From positions 1,112,001-1,176,000 of the forward strand of contig NZ_JAHBRW010000001.1 in assembly GCF_018398315.1 (NCBI RefSeq): a stretch of 64,000 bases of DNA, written 5' to 3'. The first letter of the stretch is position 1. The number at the start of each line of letters is the position of its first letter. A model generated the notes under the pieces. The model did no database searches and had not been told where the DNA came from. It was given only the letters and a program-made list of their open reading frames with translations. The DNA is from Chelatococcus sp. YT9. GTDB taxonomy: Bacteria; Pseudomonadota; Alphaproteobacteria; Rhizobiales; Beijerinckiaceae. Below are positions 29,744 through 38,571 of this stretch, in pieces. A program made the translations under genes and the position numbers.

Positions 29744-30805
29744 GCTGCCCACCACCTGCACATTGGCCGGATTCCAGCGAATGCCGTATTGCCCGCCAGC
29801 TTCGTAGCCCGCGGCAACCCGGCTCGGCACCCGCACGCGCAGGGACTGCTCGCCCGCCTTGCCGATCAGAAGAAGGCTGTCGCCGTAGTTCACGACATCA
29901 ACGACTTGAAGGCGGTTGGCGGTCACGGAAGCCCCCTCCCCGTCCGCCACCACCTCGAAGATCTCCGGCCGCATGAGCAGCAGAGCCGGCGAGCCGGCCG
30001 GCAGCTCCGTCGCCGCCGTGGCGACCGGGCCGAAACCGGGGATCTCGACGACGCCACCCTGGCCTGCGGTGCCCTCAAGGAGATTGCTGTCGCCCACGAA
30101 GGAGGCGACGAAGCGCGTGCGCGGCTTGAAATAGACCTCCGTCGGCGTGCCGAGATGCTCGATGCGCCCTGCATTGAACACCGCGATACGATCCGACATC
30201 GTCATCGCCTCGGTCTGGTCATGCGTCACATAGATCATGGTGACGCCGAGCTCCTTGTGGATGCGCTTCAGCTCCACCTGCATATGCTCGCGCAGGTTCT
30301 TGTCGAGCGCGCCCAGCGGCTCATCGAGCAGGATGAGGCCCGGCTCGAAGACGAGGGCGCGCGCCAGCGCCACGCGCTGCTGCTGGCCGCCTGAAAGCTC
30401 GGCGGGATAGCGGTCCCCGAAGGTGCTCAACCCCACCATCGTGAGCGCCTTGTCGACGCGCTGGCGCATCTCGTCCTTCGCCACCTGGCGGATGCGCAGG
30501 GGATAGCCGACATTGCCACGCACCGTCATGTGCGGAAACAGCGCATAGTTTTGGAAGACCATGCCGATGTTACGGTCATAGGGCGGCACCTGCTCGATGG
30601 CGCGGCCGTCGAGCTTGATCTCGCCCGAGGTCGGCTGCTCAAAGCCGGCAATCATCATCAAGGTGGTGGTCTTCCCGGAACCGGATGGGCCCAGAAATGA
30701 AACGAATTCGCCCGCCTCGATCCGGAGATCGATATGATCGACGGCATTGGTGCGCCGATCATAGGACTTGACGAGATCTGTCAGGATCAGGGAACGCGGC
30801 TGCAT
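29741..30805 (-). CDS. ABC importer ATPase, PotA-like
   Basis: 354 residues. Walker A GPSGSGKT (39-46), Q-loop [10 protein letters not shown], signature LSGGQQQR, Walker [12 protein letters not shown], then a C-terminal TOBE domain (about 280-350). It belongs to the spermidine/putrescine/iron class that powers importers with two separate permeases. It lies 44 bp after the second permease. The final codons run into a palindromic repeat, so the C-terminus may have been reset by its insertion. Confidence 0.93.
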   Translation of the reverse strand: MQPRSLILTDLVKSYDRRTNAVDHIDLRIEAGEFVSFLGPSGSGKTTTLMMIAGFEQPTSGEIKLDGRAIEQVPPYDRNIGMVFQNYALFPHMTVRGNVGYPLRIRQVAKDEMRQRVDKALTMVGLSTFGDRYPAELSGGQQQRVALARALVFEPGLILLDEPLGALDKNLREHMQVELKRIHKELGVTMIYVTHDQTEAMTMSDRIAVFNAGRIEHLGTPTEVYFKPRTRFVASFVGDSNLLEGTAGQGGVVEIPGFGPVATAATELPAGSPALLLMRPEIFEVVADGEGASVTANRLQVVDVVNYGDSLLLIGKAGEQSLRVRVPSRVAAGYEAGGQYGIRWNPANVQVVGS

Positions 30806-30849
30806 GAATGCTTCTCGGAGGAATGAAACAACGACGAATGGCGAAAGGA

Positions 30850-31653
30850 CTACGATCGTGGCGAGACCGCGCGCTTGCCGCGCACTGCGCGCACGACGGC
30901 CGGCACGGCAACCGCAATGAGCACGGCGGTGAAAAGAACGGAGGAAGCTGCCGACAGCACCGGATCAGCCTGCATGAGGAACGAGTTGAACATCTGCCGA
31001 GGCAGCGTCGTGGTATCGCGCCCGGAGATAAACAGCGCGATCACCGTCTCATCGAAGGAGTGGATGAAGACGAAGAGGCCGGCGACCAGGAAGGCAGGCT
31101 TCAGCACCGGCAAGGTGATGAGCCGGAAGGTGGTGAGTGGGCGTGAGCCGAGATTGGCGGCAGCCCGCTCCAGGTTGCGATCGAAGGTCTTCAGCGCCGC
31201 CGTCAGAATGAGGATTGCCACCGGCATCGACAGGCAGGTATGGGCGAGGATGAGGCCGGTATAGCTCTGCACCAGACGCAGCATGCCGAAATAGCTGTAA
31301 TAGGCGAGCGCCATGACGATATGCGGCACGACGAGCGGCATCATCAGGGCAAGATTGAGCAACGCCTTGCCGCGGAAATCATGCCGCACGAGCGCGAAGG
31401 CGGCCGGCGCCGCGAGCACCAGCGTTAGCACGGTGGTGCCGAGCCCAATGACGATGGAATTGAAGAGCGGAAGCGTCCAGTTCCGGTCCGTGAAGAAGCG
31501 CTGGTAATAACCGAGCCAATATCCCGGCGGCGGAAACTCGAGCGAGGGCGCGGTCGAGAAGGACATGGGGATGACCACGAACATCGGTGCTGCAATGAAC
31601 AGCGCGATCAGCACCGCGAGCAGCTTCACCGGGAGGGTCTTTTCCGAGTACAT
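30850..31653 (-). CDS. ABC importer permease, PotC-like
   Basis: 267 residues, about six membrane helices. The EAA loop that contacts the ATPase reads ERAAANLGSRPLTTFRLITLPVLKP (about 180-204). It lies 2 bp after the upstream permease, so the two are translated together. It is the second permease of a PotABCD-type importer. Confidence 0.92.
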   Translation of the reverse strand: MYSEKTLPVKLLAVLIALFIAAPMFVVIPMSFSTAPSLEFPPPGYWLGYYQRFFTDRNWTLPLFNSIVIGLGTTVLTLVLAAPAAFALVRHDFRGKALLNLALMMPLVVPHIVMALAYYSYFGMLRLVQSYTGLILAHTCLSMPVAILILTAALKTFDRNLERAAANLGSRPLTTFRLITLPVLKPAFLVAGLFVFIHSFDETVIALFISGRDTTTLPRQMFNSFLMQADPVLSAASSVLFTAVLIAVAVPAVVRAVRGKRAVSPRS

Positions 31654-31655
31654 CG

Positions 31656-32492
31656 CTATCTCCAGAGCTTGTCGAGGCCGAAGAAGCGACTGTAGAGCGC
31701 GAACAGACCGAGCGTCGCGACAAGAAGAACGATCGCCATCGCCGAGGCGCCGCCGAAATTCAGCATCTGCTCGATCTCGTCACCGATACGTCCGGCGATC
31801 ATCTTGTCGCGCGGGCTGCCAAGCAGGACCGGCGTCACGTAGAAGCCGAGACAGGTGATGAAAACCAGCACCGAGCCGTTGGCGATGCCCGGCAGGCTGA
31901 GCGGTAGATAGATCGACGTGAAGGCCTTGAGTGGCTTGGCGCCCAGACCCGCGGCGGCACGCATGTAGGTGCCGTCGATGCGCCGCATGACTGCATAGAG
32001 GGTGAGGATCATGAAGGGCATGAGGAGATGCGTCATGGCGAAGGTCGAGGCAAAGGTCGTGAACAGGATCTGCGGCGGCGGCGACCAGCCGAGCATGATG
32101 AGCGCAGCCGTGACGGGGCCCTTGACGCCGAGGATCACCATCCACGCATAGGTTCGGACCAGGAAGCTCGTCCAGAAGCTGAGGGTGACGACGAGGAGCA
32201 GGATGGAACCGAGCGCTCCACCATAGCGCGCGGCCACATAGGCCACCGGATAGGCGAAGATGAGGGACGTGAGCGTGACGATCGCCGCCGTCTTGAACGT
32301 ATTCAAAAGGACGCCCACGTCGAAGGACGATGCAAAGAACGCGGTATAGTTGCCGAACCCGGTATCCGGCTCGGTGAAGCTCATCCAGGCCACGTTGAAA
32401 AGCGGCACGAGAAAGAAGACAAGCAGAAAGAGCGCGGCTGGCAAATAAAGCACCGCCGGTCCTCTCAACAAGCGCGAGACGCTCGACCCCAT
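31656..32492 (-). CDS. ABC importer permease, PotB-like
   Basis: 278 residues with six helices. The EAA loop is MRAAAGLGAKPLKAFTSIYLPLS (about 193-215). The ATG at 32492 has GAGGAATAGG upstream and gives a normal N-terminus; the open frame beyond it runs into a hairpin region. A 139-bp gap with strong hairpins separates it from the binding-protein gene. Confidence 0.92.
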   Translation of the reverse strand: MGSSVSRLLRGPAVLYLPAALFLLVFFLVPLFNVAWMSFTEPDTGFGNYTAFFASSFDVGVLLNTFKTAAIVTLTSLIFAYPVAYVAARYGGALGSILLLVVTLSFWTSFLVRTYAWMVILGVKGPVTAALIMLGWSPPPQILFTTFASTFAMTHLLMPFMILTLYAVMRRIDGTYMRAAAGLGAKPLKAFTSIYLPLSLPGIANGSVLVFITCLGFYVTPVLLGSPRDKMIAGRIGDEIEQMLNFGGASAMAIVLLVATLGLFALYSRFFGLDKLWR

Positions 32493-32522
32493 AAACCTAT
32501 TCCTCAAGCATCGCGTATGCCG

Positions 32523-32598
32523 GGCAGGCAACGCCTGCCGCGCCGCGGCACGTGCCGCGAATTCCAATGTCCCGGCCGCCCTTCAGGACGGCCGGGAC
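32523..32598 (-). other. Cluster of three hairpins after the binding-protein gene
   Basis: Stems are 32523-32539 (7 bp), 32545-32558 (7 bp, loopless palindrome) and 32569-32598 (10 bp, loop 10). None is followed by a T-run, so RNA stabilisation of the upstream binding-protein message or partial attenuation of the permeases is more likely than full termination. Confidence 0.55.
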
Positions 32599-32631
32599 AA
32601 GTCCAAGTTCGTGAGCCGAGTTCAGAAGCCC

Positions 32632-33735
32632 TCAGCTGGCGATCCACTGGTCGAAACGCTTCGAGAATTCATCGATCTGCGGCAGCATTTTCGCGGGATC
32701 GAGAACGATCGAGTTCTTGAAGTTTTCGGGCCACGTCGGCAGCTGCTTGGCCTTATCTTCCGGAATAAACTTGAAAGCCTCCGGATTCATCGGACCATAG
32801 TCATTCTTCACGGAGAACTTCGCAAGCGGCTCCGGCTGCACGGCGTAGTTCACGAAGCGCCAGGCGTTCTCGGAACGCGGCGTGCCCCGGGCGACCGCCC
32901 AATAGGCCACGTCGACCACGGCCTGGTTCCAGCTCACCGTGATCGGGGCCTTCGCCTCGACAAGGCGCTGCACCTGCGTGTTCCACATGCCGATGGCGTC
33001 GACCTCGCCGTCGCGCAACAACTGCTGGGATTGCGGCCCTTGGGACCACCACACGCGAATATGGGGCTTGATCTTGTCGAGCGACTTGAAGGCCCGGTCG
33101 AGATCCAGCGGGAAGAGCTTGTCGGGCGCAACGCCATCGGCCAGAAGCGCGATGGGGATGACGCGGCCCGCATACCGCTGCAGGCAGCGCGACCCCGGGA
33201 ACTTCTGAGTGTCCCAGAAATCCGCCCAGCTTTGCAGGCCAGGCGCGGGAAACTTTTCATTGCGGTAGGCCATGACATTACCGAAGGCGTGGGAGGCCAC
33301 ACCGTCGAGCACCACCGCGCCCGGCCAAAGCTTCGCTGGATCGAGGATTGATTTTTCCGGCGCGGCGATCAGCTTGGCCTGGTTGGCGCGCCCGAGCTCG
33401 GCGACCCCCAGCGTCGTGACGTCGAACTCGTAGACGCCAGTGCGCACCTGCGCCGCGAGCTTGGCGAACGACACCGGCGCGACGGTGCGGATCTCGATGC
33501 CGGTATCGCGCGTGAACGGCGTAAACAGAGCGTCTTTCGCAGATTCTTCCCAGGCGCCGCCCCATGTATTCACATAGAGCACCTTTTCTTCGGCAACCGC
33601 GCGACGCACCGTCGGCATGGACAACGCCGCCCCTGCGGCAGCCGTTGCCAAGAACGAGCGGCGCGAAACCTTGCCCGCCCTCGCAGATACGGCCTGCTCA
33701 GGAGAGCAGACACCGCGGATATCTGATTTTGTCAT
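32632..33735 (-). CDS. Extracellular solute-binding protein, PotD-like, Tat-exported
   Basis: 367 residues. The twin-arginine signal SRRSFLATAAAG (about 23-34) ends near RRAVAEEK, implying folding in the cytoplasm before export. The mature part opens LYVNTWGGAWEE and contains the class II binding-protein pattern of polyamine/iron/thiamine-type receptors. The ATG at 33735 has GGAGAGAA upstream. The ligand is unknown: the polyamine label describes the family only. It lies 37 bp after the M19-like gene. Confidence 0.92.
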   Translation of the reverse strand: MTKSDIRGVCSPEQAVSARAGKVSRRSFLATAAAGAALSMPTVRRAVAEEKVLYVNTWGGAWEESAKDALFTPFTRDTGIEIRTVAPVSFAKLAAQVRTGVYEFDVTTLGVAELGRANQAKLIAAPEKSILDPAKLWPGAVVLDGVASHAFGNVMAYRNEKFPAPGLQSWADFWDTQKFPGSRCLQRYAGRVIPIALLADGVAPDKLFPLDLDRAFKSLDKIKPHIRVWWSQGPQSQQLLRDGEVDAIGMWNTQVQRLVEAKAPITVSWNQAVVDVAYWAVARGTPRSENAWRFVNYAVQPEPLAKFSVKNDYGPMNPEAFKFIPEDKAKQLPTWPENFKNSIVLDPAKMLPQIDEFSKRFDQWIAS

Positions 33736-33772
33736 TGTTCTCTCCCCGTCTGTTCCGAAAACCTTCGGACTC

Positions 33773-34738
33773 TTAGCCAAACACTTCTTCATAGAGGCGC
33801 AGCCAGTTGCCACCCATGATCTTCGCGATGCCTTCCTCGTCGAAGCCGACGCGGCGCAAACCGCCCTCGACACTGTTCAACGAGCCGATGTTGACGAGCC
33901 AATCCGGCTTCGCAACCTTCCCCGGAACCGCGGCCGAGCCCGCGCCGTACTGCACGCCACGGGTCCAGCGGCCCTTGCGCATCCAATCCAGGTGGTTCGG
34001 GCCGGTCTTGTGGCTGTAGTCGGTGCCAAGGCCGACATGGTCGATGCCGGCGATCTCGACGGTACGGGCGACCATCTCACACCAGGCGTCCACGGTGGCG
34101 CAGGCATCGGCGGGCGTGATGTTGCGATAAGCCGCGCAACCGATCACGCCGCCCGTCTGCGACAAAGCTTTCAGGACGGGATCCGTCTTGTTCCGCTTGT
34201 GCGGAAACAATGAGTCGGCGTTGGCATGGGTGATGGCCACCGGCTTTTGCGAGTATTCGATCGCGTCGAGCGTCGTCTTGTCACCCACATGGGAGCAGTC
34301 GATGACAATGCCGGTGCGGTTCATCTCGCGCACGACCTCTCGGCCGAAACGGGCGAGCCCACTGTCGTGCTCCTCGTAGCAGCTTCCACCGAGTTCATTC
34401 TGGTTGTTGTAGGTGAGCTGAAGCACCCGCACGCCAAGGTCGGCGAACAGTTCGACATAGGCGATGCGGTCCTCGAGCAAATTGGTGTTCTGGTAGCCAA
34501 GGAGGACACCCACCTTGCCCTCGCGCTCCGCGGCCCGAATGTCCTCGGCCTTGCGCACGATCTTGATGAGTTCGGGATACTCACGCTCCCGATCACGCCA
34601 GCGGCCGAGCTCGTCGAGGGACTCGAGCGTGCCTTCCCAGAAGCCGAGCGTGGGGGTGACGCAGGTAAAGCCACCCGCCTTCAGTTCCTCGAAGACTTCA
34701 CGGTCGAAATTACCGCATTGCAATGCGTCGATGAGCAT
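33773..34738 (-). CDS. Membrane-dipeptidase (M19)-like protein with altered metal site
   Basis: 321 residues, cytosolic (no signal). The fold matches M19 dipeptidases: LGVRVLQLTYNNQN, FGREVVREMNRTGIVIDCSHVGDKT (His150), ITHANADSLF (His171) and HVGLGTDYSH (Asp240). The N-terminal HxD zinc pair is replaced by DALQCGN, and the bridging Glu region reads GYQNTN. It therefore probably binds one metal or acts on a different amide or ester than ordinary dipeptides. It lies 2 bp after the 249-residue unknown gene. Confidence 0.85.
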   Translation of the reverse strand: MLIDALQCGNFDREVFEELKAGGFTCVTPTLGFWEGTLESLDELGRWRDREREYPELIKIVRKAEDIRAAEREGKVGVLLGYQNTNLLEDRIAYVELFADLGVRVLQLTYNNQNELGGSCYEEHDSGLARFGREVVREMNRTGIVIDCSHVGDKTTLDAIEYSQKPVAITHANADSLFPHKRNKTDPVLKALSQTGGVIGCAAYRNITPADACATVDAWCEMVARTVEIAGIDHVGLGTDYSHKTGPNHLDWMRKGRWTRGVQYGAGSAAVPGKVAKPDWLVNIGSLNSVEGGLRRVGFDEEGIAKIMGGNWLRLYEEVFG

Positions 34739-34740
34739 GG

Positions 34741-35490
34741 TCAGGCCCTTTGTTTCGCGATGGGCGCTGCTGAAGGCGCGTGGGCTGAAGCGGCGGGGCC
34801 GACAAGCAGACTGAAATCCGTCTCGTCATCATCCTGCCGGCCGATGATGCGTCCATCCTCCTCGACCCGGATGGGACCCGCATGGCGCCGCGACTCCACC
34901 GTATCGGCGGCAAGCGCCTCATTGGCGCGATGGAAGAGCCGCCACCATAGATCCCGGGCAACCGGCAATCCGTCGAGCCGGATGCGCTGCAGCGGGTCCA
35001 ACTCGTCAGCGGATGCGGGCCGCAGCACGATACGAATGCCCGCCTCCCCTTCGCCGTCGTGGAGCTCGGTCGTAAACCCGTGCTTGCGGGCAATGGCCGC
35101 CACCACGCCAAGCTCGCCCGGCTCCGCCACATTGAGGACCCAGGCTTCTCCTGTCTCAGGCACGGCTGACGCGGAACGCGCCTGCGCCACGAGAAGATCG
35201 ACGACGGCCTCCGCAACCGCCCAGGCATGCTGGCCAGCGCCGTCGATCGTCAAGGGGGCATCGCTGATCAGCCTGACATCAGTGGGAGTTGCTCCGCGCA
35301 GCAGCTCCAGATGCGCTGATACGGCGGGGAAGCCGCCGAGGCCGAGGGCCGCCGAATACAGCGCGCAGTCGCGCAGCGAGGGGACAAGGCCTTCGTCGAT
35401 ACGGACGACCTGCATGAGGCGTTCCAGGACCATGCGGCTTTCCCGCAGGCTGGCGCGCATCGGTGTGGATGGTGCGTTCGCTGAACTCAC
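34741..35490 (-). CDS. Unrecognised 249-residue cytosolic protein of the IclR-ABC operon
   Basis: I do not recognise the family. No signal or membrane segment is visible. It has an Arg/Leu-rich helical N-terminus (SLRESRMVLERLMQVVRIDEG), a Gly-rich ALGLGGFPAVSAHL segment near 48-61, and an acidic tail (GRQDDDETDFSLLVGP). It starts at a GTG that overlaps the previous gene's stop as GTGA, so it is made in step with the 576-residue protein and may bind it. Not a fragment: frame and ends are clean. Confidence 0.75.
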   Translation of the reverse strand: MSSANAPSTPMRASLRESRMVLERLMQVVRIDEGLVPSLRDCALYSAALGLGGFPAVSAHLELLRGATPTDVRLISDAPLTIDGAGQHAWAVAEAVVDLLVAQARSASAVPETGEAWVLNVAEPGELGVVAAIARKHGFTTELHDGEGEAGIRIVLRPASADELDPLQRIRLDGLPVARDLWWRLFHRANEALAADTVESRRHAGPIRVEEDGRIIGRQDDDETDFSLLVGPAASAHAPSAAPIAKQRA

Positions 35491-37217
35491 AATACGGGCT
35501 CCGAAGGATAGAACCAGAGATCGTCGGCCGTGCCGGCACGAAGATCCTCTGGCAACGGCGCGCCGTGGTAGAGGACGCCGCGCAGGTTGCGGTTGAGGAA
35601 GTCGCGTGTCTTGTCGATGCCGTGCAGCCCGACATTGAGCAGCCGCGTGATATGGGCGGGAACGAAATCCTCGCTCATGATATCGGCGTAAGGCGAATGA
35701 TAGAGCGAACCGGCGAGCGCCTGGACGCGTGTGACGATGGCCCTGTGCTGCGGGTGGGCCATCAGGAAGCGCGCTGTGCTGAGCTGCGGATCCTGCCGCG
35801 CGAGATCCGCTTCCAGCCGCACGATGAAACGCGCAAGGTCGAGCCCGAGGTTGACCGCGTCCTGCGCCTCGCTGCGCGGCCCACGGCGCGGCTCTTCCGC
35901 TGTCGCGGATTTGTACCAGACGTAGCGGGACGAAGCCTCGGAGGTCAGGTCCAACGCGAAGGCCCAGGCATATTCTTCGCGCACGATCTCCAGCAGCCGG
36001 CGGACAGGCATCTCCGGCCGCCCGGTCAACTCCTCGTCCAGCACGAGCGTCGCGGCCAGGCTGTTGGCAACATCCGGCACCAGTTCAATGAGGATGGAAT
36101 GGAGCGTTTCCAGGGCTTCGGGAGCAATCCGTCCTTCGAGGCTCTCGCAGAGGTCGCTCAGGGGTCGCGCCGGCAGAACCTCGCCGGCCTCTGCGCGCGC
36201 CTGAAGGCGGCGCAGCGCGTCGCGGACCATGATAAGGTCTTCGGCGATGACTTCGCTCGCCGTCAAAGCCTCATATTCCGCGCGGTCCTCCTGGCGGAAA
36301 ACGATCGCCTTGTCGACGAGGCGGAGCAGCAGGGCAAGTTCCCGGCCATCGGGCGAGAGCGCCACGCTCTTGGCATGGGCCAACGCCGTCTCGCGAATGC
36401 CGATCCAGCGATCGATAAGCCGGGGGTGGTTGTTGACGAACAGCATCAGCCCCAGCGCCGAGCCGTTTCCAACGCCGAGGAAGCGGCGAAGCTCCGGTGC
36501 GAGCTCCGGAGCCGACGGATTGGCGAGACGCGCGAGATGATGCACGAGATCCTGCGCGAAGACCCGCATCATATAGGCACACAGCATCTGCGCGGAGAGC
36601 GACCACCGCAGCGGGTGGTCCTTCTCATAGGTCAGGAAGGTCTTGGTGCCGAAGGTGCCGTTGCCGTCGAGGCCCGTGTTGCGCATGAGATAACAGCTCT
36701 GCGCGAGCGCCGCGACATCCGGCTGGCGGCCCTGCGCCAGGGCCTGCTGCGCCGTGTTGAAGAAGCGGCCGCTGCGGTTCGAGCGGCACCAGATCAGCGT
36801 GCCGGGCGTGGCGCGGCCTTCATAGAGCTTGGGGAGCTCCCGTCCGGTGGTCTCGAAATCCTCGACGGACATGTCGCCTTCGACAAGCGCGCCCATCATG
36901 TCCCAGGCGCGGCCGATGATCCGGCCCGTGCGCCCTTCCTTCGAGGGCGCGAAGGAATAGACCGGGAAGGAAAAGCGCCACCCTCCGATGTCGATACGGT
37001 AGTTGGCAACCCCGCGGCCGGTTGCATCGATATCGAAGCGACGGCACTGAATGGACCATTTTTGCCGAACGGCCTGGCTCATCAGCGCGCGGGAAGCGCT
37101 CAACCGTGACGGCTGGAATGCTGCCAGCTTCTCTGGCCGCATGATCCGCGCAGGGTTGCGCATCAAGCTTGCGATGTCGAACGCCGGATCAGCCGGGCGT
37201 GTGTCTAGAGCCATCAT
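35487..37217 (-). CDS. Unrecognised 576-residue cytosolic protein of the IclR-ABC operon
   Basis: I do not recognise the family. It is a largely helical soluble protein with no signal. Notable segments are GGWRFSFPVYSFAP (about 70), LIWCRSNRSGRFF (about 131), RNTGLDGNGTFGTKTF (about 167), LGVGNGSALGLMLFVNNHP (about 233) and VRREEYAW-like VREEYAWAF (about 403). It starts at ATGATG overlapping the IclR stop, so it is the first structural gene after the regulator. The Gly-Asn-rich loops suggest an enzyme, but no catalytic motif is assignable. Confidence 0.75.
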   Translation of the reverse strand: MMALDTRPADPAFDIASLMRNPARIMRPEKLAAFQPSRLSASRALMSQAVRQKWSIQCRRFDIDATGRGVANYRIDIGGWRFSFPVYSFAPSKEGRTGRIIGRAWDMMGALVEGDMSVEDFETTGRELPKLYEGRATPGTLIWCRSNRSGRFFNTAQQALAQGRQPDVAALAQSCYLMRNTGLDGNGTFGTKTFLTYEKDHPLRWSLSAQMLCAYMMRVFAQDLVHHLARLANPSAPELAPELRRFLGVGNGSALGLMLFVNNHPRLIDRWIGIRETALAHAKSVALSPDGRELALLLRLVDKAIVFRQEDRAEYEALTASEVIAEDLIMVRDALRRLQARAEAGEVLPARPLSDLCESLEGRIAPEALETLHSILIELVPDVANSLAATLVLDEELTGRPEMPVRRLLEIVREEYAWAFALDLTSEASSRYVWYKSATAEEPRRGPRSEAQDAVNLGLDLARFIVRLEADLARQDPQLSTARFLMAHPQHRAIVTRVQALAGSLYHSPYADIMSEDFVPAHITRLLNVGLHGIDKTRDFLNRNLRGVLYHGAPLPEDLRAGTADDLWFYPSEPVL

Positions 37218-37939
37218 TCGGCAGCCATTCCCATCAAGCGTGAATTGGCGCGCTCGGCCGCCGCCACGGCAGCACGCGCGCATTTGTCTTTGTCGAAACC
37301 AGCCGTCGGGCCGGACACCGAAATGGCGCCGATGCAATGGCCGCGGCTGTCGAACACCGGGCTTGCCACAGCCGAGACCGTGCGTGGCCCGGAAAGAACC
37401 GAAACGGAGTAACCCTGCTCCCGCACCTCCCGCATCACTTCATCGGGGGGGAGGTCCACGCCGAGTTCGGCAAGATGCGCCAGCATTTCGGGCTGCGCAT
37501 AGGCGGCAAGCGCCCGCCCGAGCGCGGTTCGCGCCAGTTCGAGGCGCTTTCCCACGCGGAGGTCGGAGCGCAGAATGCCTTTGGATTCAACACGTTGAAC
37601 GATGACGGCCTCGCCATCCTCGAGCACGGCAAGCGAAGCTGTTTCTCCGGTCTCAACGACGATCTGCTGCAGAACGTCCGCGAGCCGTGTCCCCAGACTT
37701 GCCTGGTCGAGCGCCCGGTTGGCATAGGGCACGATCCGCAGCGACAACCGGTACGTGCCCTCCTCCGTCGCCTCGATCCAGCCCGCTTCGATCAAGGTCA
37801 CCAGACGCTGATAGACCGCGCCGCGCGCCTCGCCTGTGGCGCGACAGAAATCGACGAGCCGCAAGGGACGATCGGACCGGCCGGCTGCGTCGAGCACAGC
37901 GAGTGTCTTCAGCACTGTGGAGAGGGAACGAACCGCCAT
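37214..37939 (-). CDS. IclR-family regulator
   Basis: 241 residues. An N-terminal winged helix (about 1-65, with LRLVDFCRATGEARGAVYQRLVTL) is followed by the IclR effector domain (about 80-240) with AVASPVFDSRGHCIGAISVSGP near the end. IclR proteins bind small organic acids or aromatic ligands and often control the next operon and themselves. The ATG at 37939 gives the usual MAVRSLSTVLKTLAVLD opening; a TTG five codons upstream is possible. A 17-bp palindrome and a FixK box lie upstream. Confidence 0.92.
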   Translation of the reverse strand: MAVRSLSTVLKTLAVLDAAGRSDRPLRLVDFCRATGEARGAVYQRLVTLIEAGWIEATEEGTYRLSLRIVPYANRALDQASLGTRLADVLQQIVVETGETASLAVLEDGEAVIVQRVESKGILRSDLRVGKRLELARTALGRALAAYAQPEMLAHLAELGVDLPPDEVMREVREQGYSVSVLSGPRTVSAVASPVFDSRGHCIGAISVSGPTAGFDKDKCARAAVAAAERANSRLMGMAAE

Positions 37940-37964
37940 GGGTGATCTATACAACGTCCAGTGC

Positions 37965-37981
37965 GTCTTCTAATAGAAGAC
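37965..37981. promoter_or_regulatory. 17-bp palindrome, candidate IclR operator
   Basis: GTCTTCT-AAT-AGAAGAC, perfect 7-bp arms, 26 bp before the IclR start codon. Size and position suit autoregulation by an IclR dimer. Confidence 0.6.
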
Positions 37982-37997
37982 ACGTGCTTTACATAGA

Positions 37998-38003
37998 ATT
38001 ATA
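37998..38003 (-). promoter_or_regulatory. -10 element for the IclR operon
   Basis: Perfect TATAAT on the minus strand, just downstream of the FixK box. An alternative TGTAAA at 37993-37988 would place the FixK box at exactly -41.5. Confidence 0.45.
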
Positions 38004-38015
38004 TCAGCGCAGAAT

Positions 38016-38029
38016 TTGATCCAGGTCAA
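38016..38029. promoter_or_regulatory. FixK/FNR box upstream of the IclR operon
   Basis: TTGAT-CCAG-GTCAA, a canonical FixK/FNR site, centred 83 bp before the IclR start. Activation (if the TGTAAA -10 is used) or repression (if TATAAT is used) are both possible. Confidence 0.75.
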
Positions 38030-38495
38030 GAACGACATCGCCAACTGACGGATCTCTAATCGATAGCGACACCCCAGCCTGGCGATGGGGACAGCCCTAT
38101 GGAGCTTACGAAAGAGCCTGAACGACTTATATTGTAAGATAACCGCAAAAATATAATTCGAGCAACGAAGCATTCATTAATCTATTGGGGAACTTATTCC
38201 TCGAATACGCTTCTCATAAATATCGTAATCGAGAATATATTCATATTAATACATTGAAACAATTAGAAACACATTGAACTTTAAGAAATTTATCGTCACG
38301 ATAGACGCGGCGCCGGCTTCACGCGAGATGGCCGCTATCAGACGTGGTTACGAGCCGATGCAAAAAAATTTCCGTGAGCCTATCCCAAAAACGAGCACCG
38401 CCGCGAAGCGGTTGGACGCGATACGGGCGCTTTGGATCTGGGAGGAGCAGGATGGGACCACGCGTTGAACGCCGGCCGCTAAATCCTTGAAATAC

Positions 38496-38571
38496 TGGCG
38501 CTCCCTAGGGGACTCGAACCCCTGTTTTCGCCGTGAGAGGGCGACGTCCTAGACCGCTAGACGAAGGGAGC
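38496..38571 (-). tRNA. tRNA-Glu (anticodon CTC), CCA encoded
   Basis: The minus strand folds into a full cloverleaf: acceptor GCTCCCT/AGGGAGC, T-loop GGTTCGAGTCC, anticodon loop CTCTCAC giving CTC (38537-38535), discriminator G and genomic CCA. 76 nt. Confidence 0.95.

Larger units (their letters stand above)
37940..38495. other. Low-GC region between the IclR gene and tRNA-Glu
   Basis: 556 bp. The part nearest IclR is its promoter region. From about 38100 to 38300 the DNA is strikingly AT-rich compared with all surroundings. A 64-codon frame at 38274-38468 (plus) has no ribosome site or recognisable family and is not called as a gene. It lies at the 3' side of a tRNA, a common integration point, but no integrase or tRNA-end copy is seen. 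Confidence 0.5.

Noticed and set aside
38274-38468. 64-codon frame in the low-GC patch
   Set aside because: No ribosome site, no recognisable domain, and ordinary chance length for AT-rich DNA; described as part of the intergenic region instead.
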